Assembly (NCBI GenBank): GCA_046541515.1
Contig: JBKHDD010000154.1
Location: forward strand, 1-11,667
Length of the DNA stretch: 11,667 nt
From: CAYFVR01 sp046541515
Lineage (GTDB): Bacteria > Desulfobacterota > Desulfobacteria > Desulfobacterales > Desulfococcaceae
Direction: 5' to 3'
Below, piece by piece: positions 8,736 through 11,667 of this stretch. The position numbers were made by a program, and so were the translations under genes. The notes under the pieces are model-generated. The model was not told where the DNA came from. It saw only the letters and a program-made list of their open reading frames with translations, and did no database searches. The first letter of the stretch is position 1. Each line of letters begins with the position of its first letter.

Positions 8736-9836
8736 TTAGTCCGTTTTCCCGATGTTCCCCGGGTCTTCCGCCGTCAGCGCCGCCACCTCCGACAGCAGCG
8801 CCGCCACCAGCCGATCCTGGGGAATGTTCCGTCGCACCACCGTTCCTTTCTTGAACAAGACGCCCGACCCGTCGCCGCCGGCGACGCCCACGTCGGCCTC
8901 CCGCGCCTCGCCGGGTCCGTTCACGGCGCAGCCCATGATGGCGATTTTAAGGGGGTGGATACAGGTCATCAAGGCCCGCTCCACCTCCTCCAGCACGCCG
9001 AACAGGTCGATCCGACACCGCCCGCAGGTGGGACAAGAGATGATGTCGGGTCCGCGCCGGCGCAGGCCCAGGGCCTTGAGGATTTCAAATCCCACCCGCA
9101 CCTCTTCCACCGGGTCCCGGGTCAGGGAGACCCGGAGCGTGTCGCCGATCCCTTCTGCCAGCAACATGCCGATGCCCAAGGCCGACTTCACCACGCCGGG
9201 GAACAGCCCGCCGGCCTCGGTCACGCCGACATGCAGCGGGTAGTCGGTCACTTCCGAAAGTTGGCGGTAGGCGGCCACCGTGCGGGCCACGTCCGAGGCC
9301 TTGAGGCTGATTTTGATCCGGTGAAATCCGAATTCTTCCAGAAGTCGAACATGCCGCAGCGCGCTCTCCACCATGCCCTCGGCGGTGGCGCCCTCGTATT
9401 TTCGGAGGATGTCCTTCTCCAGGGAGCCGGCGTTGACGCCGATTCGGATGGGAAGTCCCCGCGCCTCGGCCACCGCCACCAGCGCTCGGACCCGTTCCCG
9501 GCTGCCGATGTTGCCCGGGTTGAAGCGCAACCCGTCCGCTCCGGCCTCCGCCGCGGCGATGGCCAGACGGGAGTCGAAGTGAATGTCGGCGATCACGGGA
9601 ATGTCCGCGGCCGGTCGGATTTTGGCGATCGCCCGGGCCGCCGCCATATCCGGCACCGCCACCCGCACAATCTCGCAACCGGCCTCGGACAACCGCCGGA
9701 TTTGGGCGGCCGTGGCCTCCACGTCGGCGGTGGGCGTGTTGGTCATGGACTGCACCGCCACGGGCGCGTCCCCGCCCACGGGGACATTGCCCACCCAGAT
9801 TTTGCGGGTGGATTTTCGGGGCGCGGGAATGGACAT
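8736..9836 (-). CDS. ispG: 4-hydroxy-3-methylbut-2-enyl diphosphate synthase (IspG/GcpE)
   Basis: IspG reduces the cyclic diphosphate MEcPP to HMBPP, the penultimate step of the non-mevalonate isoprenoid pathway, using a [4Fe-4S] cluster. With the ATG at 9836 the protein has 366 residues, close to the E. coli length. Landmarks are VQSMTNTPTADV near the N-terminus, IADIHFD, LRFNPGNIG, and the cluster ligands C268 and C271 (SCPTCGRC), C303 (MGCAVNGPGEA) and E310, spaced as in E. coli. The frame stays open 32 codons further upstream to a TTG at 9932, but that extension is arginine- and proline-rich. The ATG at 9836 has AGAGGTGA six bases before it and gives the normal N-terminus, so I chose it. 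It is the first gene of the ispG-proS-rel run. Confidence 0.96.
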   Translation of the reverse strand: MSIPAPRKSTRKIWVGNVPVGGDAPVAVQSMTNTPTADVEATAAQIRRLSEAGCEIVRVAVPDMAAARAIAKIRPAADIPVIADIHFDSRLAIAAAEAGADGLRFNPGNIGSRERVRALVAVAEARGLPIRIGVNAGSLEKDILRKYEGATAEGMVESALRHVRLLEEFGFHRIKISLKASDVARTVAAYRQLSEVTDYPLHVGVTEAGGLFPGVVKSALGIGMLLAEGIGDTLRVSLTRDPVEEVRVGFEILKALGLRRRGPDIISCPTCGRCRIDLFGVLEEVERALMTCIHPLKIAIMGCAVNGPGEAREADVGVAGGDGSGVLFKKGTVVRRNIPQDRLVAALLSEVAALTAEDPGNIGKTD

Positions 9837-9902
9837 CGGGTTCACCTCTATGGCGATCGGGGCGGCCGGGATTCGGGCGGGGCGACCGGCTCGGCGCCGG
9901 CG

Positions 9903-9961
9903 GTTCCCCGGGCGCGAATCCTTCGGGAGCAAAGATAATTCCGCCCCGGATTCAAAGGAAC
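9903..9961 (-). other. structured 5' leader upstream of ispG
   Basis: On the minus strand the first 60 or so bases of the expected ispG mRNA can fold into nested stems: 9957-9961 with 9903-9907 (5 pairs), 9948-9953 with 9916-9921 (6 pairs, GAATCC/GGATTC) and 9943-9947 with 9926-9930 (5 pairs, one G-U), around a 12-base loop. It begins at the predicted transcription start. It matches no riboswitch class that I recognise, and chance folding in GC-rich sequence is possible. Confidence 0.35.
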
Positions 9962-9968
9962 AAAAGGC

Positions 9969-9997
9969 AGGGTATCAGAGACCCCCCGCGGGTTCAA
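9969..9997 (-). promoter_or_regulatory. probable ispG promoter
   Basis: On the minus strand TTGAAC (9997-9992) and TACCCT (9974-9969) are separated by exactly 17 bases, with a TGA just before the -10. The expected start near 9962 gives ispG a leader of about 125 bases. The -35 is a good match (4 of 6) and the -10 a moderate one (3 of 6). Confidence 0.5.
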
Positions 9998-10014
9998 GCA
10001 AAATGGGGCGGGGT

Positions 10015-10043
10015 TTGTCATCGGTGAAAAAGTAGGGTATGAA
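10015..10043 (+). promoter_or_regulatory. probable mltF promoter
   Basis: TTGTCA (10015-10020, 5 of 6 matches) and TATGAA (10038-10043, 4 of 6) are separated by 17 bases. The expected start near 10050 gives a leader of about 27 bases to the GTG start of mltF. Its -35 lies 17 bases from the -35 of the divergent ispG promoter. Confidence 0.55.
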
Positions 10044-10076
10044 CGGCGAAAAAACCTGTCAACGGGGAGTCCCATC

Positions 10077-11468
10077 GTGCTTCGACCATTCAAGGGAAAG
10101 GGGATCCGGAACGCCGCCATCGCGGCGGCCGCCGCCGGCCTGCTGGCCTGCGAGAAGCCCGCGCCGACCTCGCCGCTGGAAACGGTGCTGGAAACCGGTC
10201 GGATCACCCTGGTCACCCGATACGGCCCGACCACCTATTTTTCGTATCGAGATCGGCCCGACGGATTCGAATATCAGTTGGCCCGGGCGTTCGCCGATTA
10301 TCTGGGGGTGGAGCTGGCCGTTCACGTCGCGCCGGGATGGACGGACATTCGGCGCGCCCTTTCCGAAATCCCCGGGGCGTTCGCCGCCCCGGGGCTGCCG
10401 CTGCCGGGGGACGGCATCCCCGACCTGGCCGCCACCGCGCCCTACTTGACGTTGCGGCATCACATCATCCTGGGCCCGGCCGTCCCGGAAGCGGTGGAGT
10501 CGCCGGCGGACCTGGCGGGTCAAACCGTCCATCTCCCGGCCCGTTCCGCCGCGGAACCCGTTCTGGAGGCCCTTCGCCGGGACGGATTGGCGGTGGAGGT
10601 TCGGATTCATCCGGACCTGCCGGGAGAGGAGCTGATTCGACAGGTGGCCGCCGGAACGCTGCCCGCCACGGCGGCGCCGGGCCATGTCGCCCTGTTGAAC
10701 CGTCGGTATTATCCCGAAACGCGAATCGCCGCGCCGGTGGGGCCGCCCCGGCGCCTGCGATGGCTCGCTCCCGAGGACGGAACCGCGCTTTTGGCCCGAA
10801 TGGAAGAATTTTTTGTCGCGGCCCGTCGGACCGGTCGATTCCAAGAGATTTACGATCGCCATTTCGACGCGCCGCCCCCGCCCCAAACCCTGGCGGTGGA
10901 ACCGTTTCTCCGTGGGATGGCCGAGAAGGCGGGTCCGTTTTTGCCCCACATTCAGTCGGCCGCGGCGGAACACGGATTCGACTGGCGACTCATCGCCGCG
11001 CAGATTTACCAGGAATCCCGGTTTCGCCCCGACGCCCGGAGCCCCGCCGGGGCCGTGGGGTTGATGCAGCTCATGCCGGACACCGCCCGAAACCTGGGCG
11101 TCGCCGACATCCGAAACCCGGCGGAGAACATCGCGGGCGGCGTTCGGCATTTGCGAAAGCTGTACAACTTTTTCGACGGGGCGGCCGGCGAGGCGGATCG
11201 GCTGCGGATGGCGCTTGCGGCCTACAACGTGGGACAGGGACACCTGCTGGACGCCCGGAATCTGGCGCGACGCCAAGGGCGGGACCCGGAGCGCTGGGCC
11301 GTGTTGGCGGAAACCCTGCCGCTGTTGCGGGACGAGCGGTACTATCGGGACGCCCTGTACGGCTATTGCCGGGGCACGGAGCCGGTGAACTACGTCCGCA
11401 GGATCACGGCCTACGCCGACGTGCTTCGCAGGGAGGCATGGGTGGAGGCGACCGCGAAAAATCCCTGA
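10077..11468 (+). CDS. mltF: membrane-bound lytic murein transglycosylase F (MltF)
   Basis: MltF is an envelope lipoprotein that cleaves peptidoglycan glycan strands, forming 1,6-anhydromuramic ends. The 463-residue product starts with a basic stretch, a hydrophobic alanine-rich segment and the lipobox LLAC, with the lipidated cysteine at C25. Residues about 36-265 form a solute-binding-protein-like domain (bacterial family 3), thought to be regulatory in MltF. Residues about 290-455 form the SLT lysozyme-like domain, with the catalytic glutamate E313 in QIYQESRF, GLMQLMP (328-334), the AYNVGQG motif (382-388) and a Y-rich tail leading to NYVRRI. The start is a GTG with GGGGAG seven bases upstream. 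The two-domain order distinguishes it from Slt70 and MltC. It diverges from ispG and ends before a large inverted repeat. Confidence 0.94.
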   Translation: MLRPFKGKGIRNAAIAAAAAGLLACEKPAPTSPLETVLETGRITLVTRYGPTTYFSYRDRPDGFEYQLARAFADYLGVELAVHVAPGWTDIRRALSEIPGAFAAPGLPLPGDGIPDLAATAPYLTLRHHIILGPAVPEAVESPADLAGQTVHLPARSAAEPVLEALRRDGLAVEVRIHPDLPGEELIRQVAAGTLPATAAPGHVALLNRRYYPETRIAAPVGPPRRLRWLAPEDGTALLARMEEFFVAARRTGRFQEIYDRHFDAPPPPQTLAVEPFLRGMAEKAGPFLPHIQSAAAEHGFDWRLIAAQIYQESRFRPDARSPAGAVGLMQLMPDTARNLGVADIRNPAENIAGGVRHLRKLYNFFDGAAGEADRLRMALAAYNVGQGHLLDARNLARRQGRDPERWAVLAETLPLLRDERYYRDALYGYCRGTEPVNYVRRITAYADVLRREAWVEATAKNP

Positions 11469-11518
11469 TCCCCGTCCTCGTCGGCGATCCCTGAACGACG
11501 CTCGGGAGGTCGGAACCC

Positions 11519-11570
11519 AAAAAACGGCCATCGCCGGCGGTTTCACCGCGCCGGCCATGGCCGTTTCTTC
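11519..11570. terminator. long inverted repeat after mltF, likely bidirectional terminator
   Basis: AAACGGCCAT (11522-11531) pairs perfectly with ATGGCCGTTT (11557-11566). After one mismatch, GCCGGCG (11533-11539) pairs with CGCCGGC (11549-11555) around a nine-base loop, about 17 pairs in all. On the + strand a GTTTCTTC tract follows, which would end mltF transcription. On the - strand the stem is followed by six Ts (A-run 11519-11524), a better U-tract, suggesting it may also serve a convergent gene beyond the window. Confidence 0.75.
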
Positions 11571-11667
11571 GTGAGAATCCGACTTTTTTCCGCCATCCGG
11601 CGCGGGTGGCCCGCCCGGCTCCTCAAAGGGGAGCCGCCAAGGGGAACTTCCCGCCTTCGCGTTTTAG
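11571..11667. other. window tail without an identified gene
   Basis: The plus frame starting at GTG 11571 is open to the window end, giving about 32 arginine-rich residues, but there is no Shine-Dalgarno sequence because the terminator stem lies directly upstream. One minus frame is also open from the edge to a stop inside the inverted repeat (11543-11545). A short GC-rich hairpin (CGGCTCC/GGAGCCG) lies near 11617-11637. None of these is enough to call a gene. Confidence 0.15.

Noticed and set aside
9837..9932. 32-codon N-terminal extension of ispG from a TTG start
   Set aside because: The added residues are arginine- and proline-rich and unlike IspG. The ATG at 9836 has a good ribosome binding site and gives the normal length.
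11616..11638. Hairpin with a TCAAA loop that resembles an anticodon arm
   Set aside because: The loop cannot be placed with a U at position 33 and a normal seven-base anticodon loop, and no acceptor or T-arm partners are visible before the window ends.

Overview
The window is about 11.7 kb of GC-rich, tightly packed bacterial chromosome carrying housekeeping genes. Four things together suggest a Desulfobacterota (deltaproteobacterial) genome, probably a sulfate reducer or a relative: 2-oxoacid:ferredoxin oxidoreductase subunits of the anaerobic Kor type, an archaeal/eukaryal-type prolyl-tRNA synthetase with a zinc-binding tail, a single long bifunctional Rel, and an outer-membrane assembly lipoprotein (so a Gram-negative envelope). 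This placement is inferred from gene content; no 16S gene or other direct taxonomic marker is present.

Layout. (a) 1-1378, + strand: the 3' end of a kor operon, with a few codons of an upstream gene, then korB and korC overlapping by one base. (b) 1450-2232, - strand: purN, a glycinamide ribonucleotide formyltransferase with a long extra insert, convergent with korC. (c) 2481-4505, + strand: trxA and trxB behind a perfect consensus sigma-70 promoter, then the lipoprotein gene bamD, closed by a strong intrinsic terminator at 4546-4584. (d) 4694-4885, + strand: rpmB (L28), standing alone. (e) 9836 down to 4942, - strand: ispG, proS and rel, probably one transcription unit with a hairpin between proS and rel. 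(f) 10077-11468, + strand: the lytic transglycosylase gene mltF, divergent from ispG, followed by a long inverted repeat that could terminate transcription from either side. The last 97 bases hold no gene I can identify.

How the genes work together. Kor makes reduced ferredoxin and acyl-CoA from a 2-oxoacid. TrxA and TrxB form a complete NADPH-dependent disulfide-reducing pair. BamD and MltF serve the envelope (outer-membrane protein insertion and peptidoglycan turnover). RpmB, ProS and Rel belong to translation and its amino-acid-starvation control, while IspG supplies isoprenoid precursors and PurN purines. Every gene appears intact, with its key residues present. I see no mobile element, phage gene, CRISPR array, tRNA, rRNA or defence system.

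I found no convincing undescribed system. The items most worth a second look are small: the purN insert and its altered active-site loop, a structured leader in front of ispG, the close-packed divergent ispG/mltF promoters, the hairpin between proS and rel, and an unusual lipobox in BamD.
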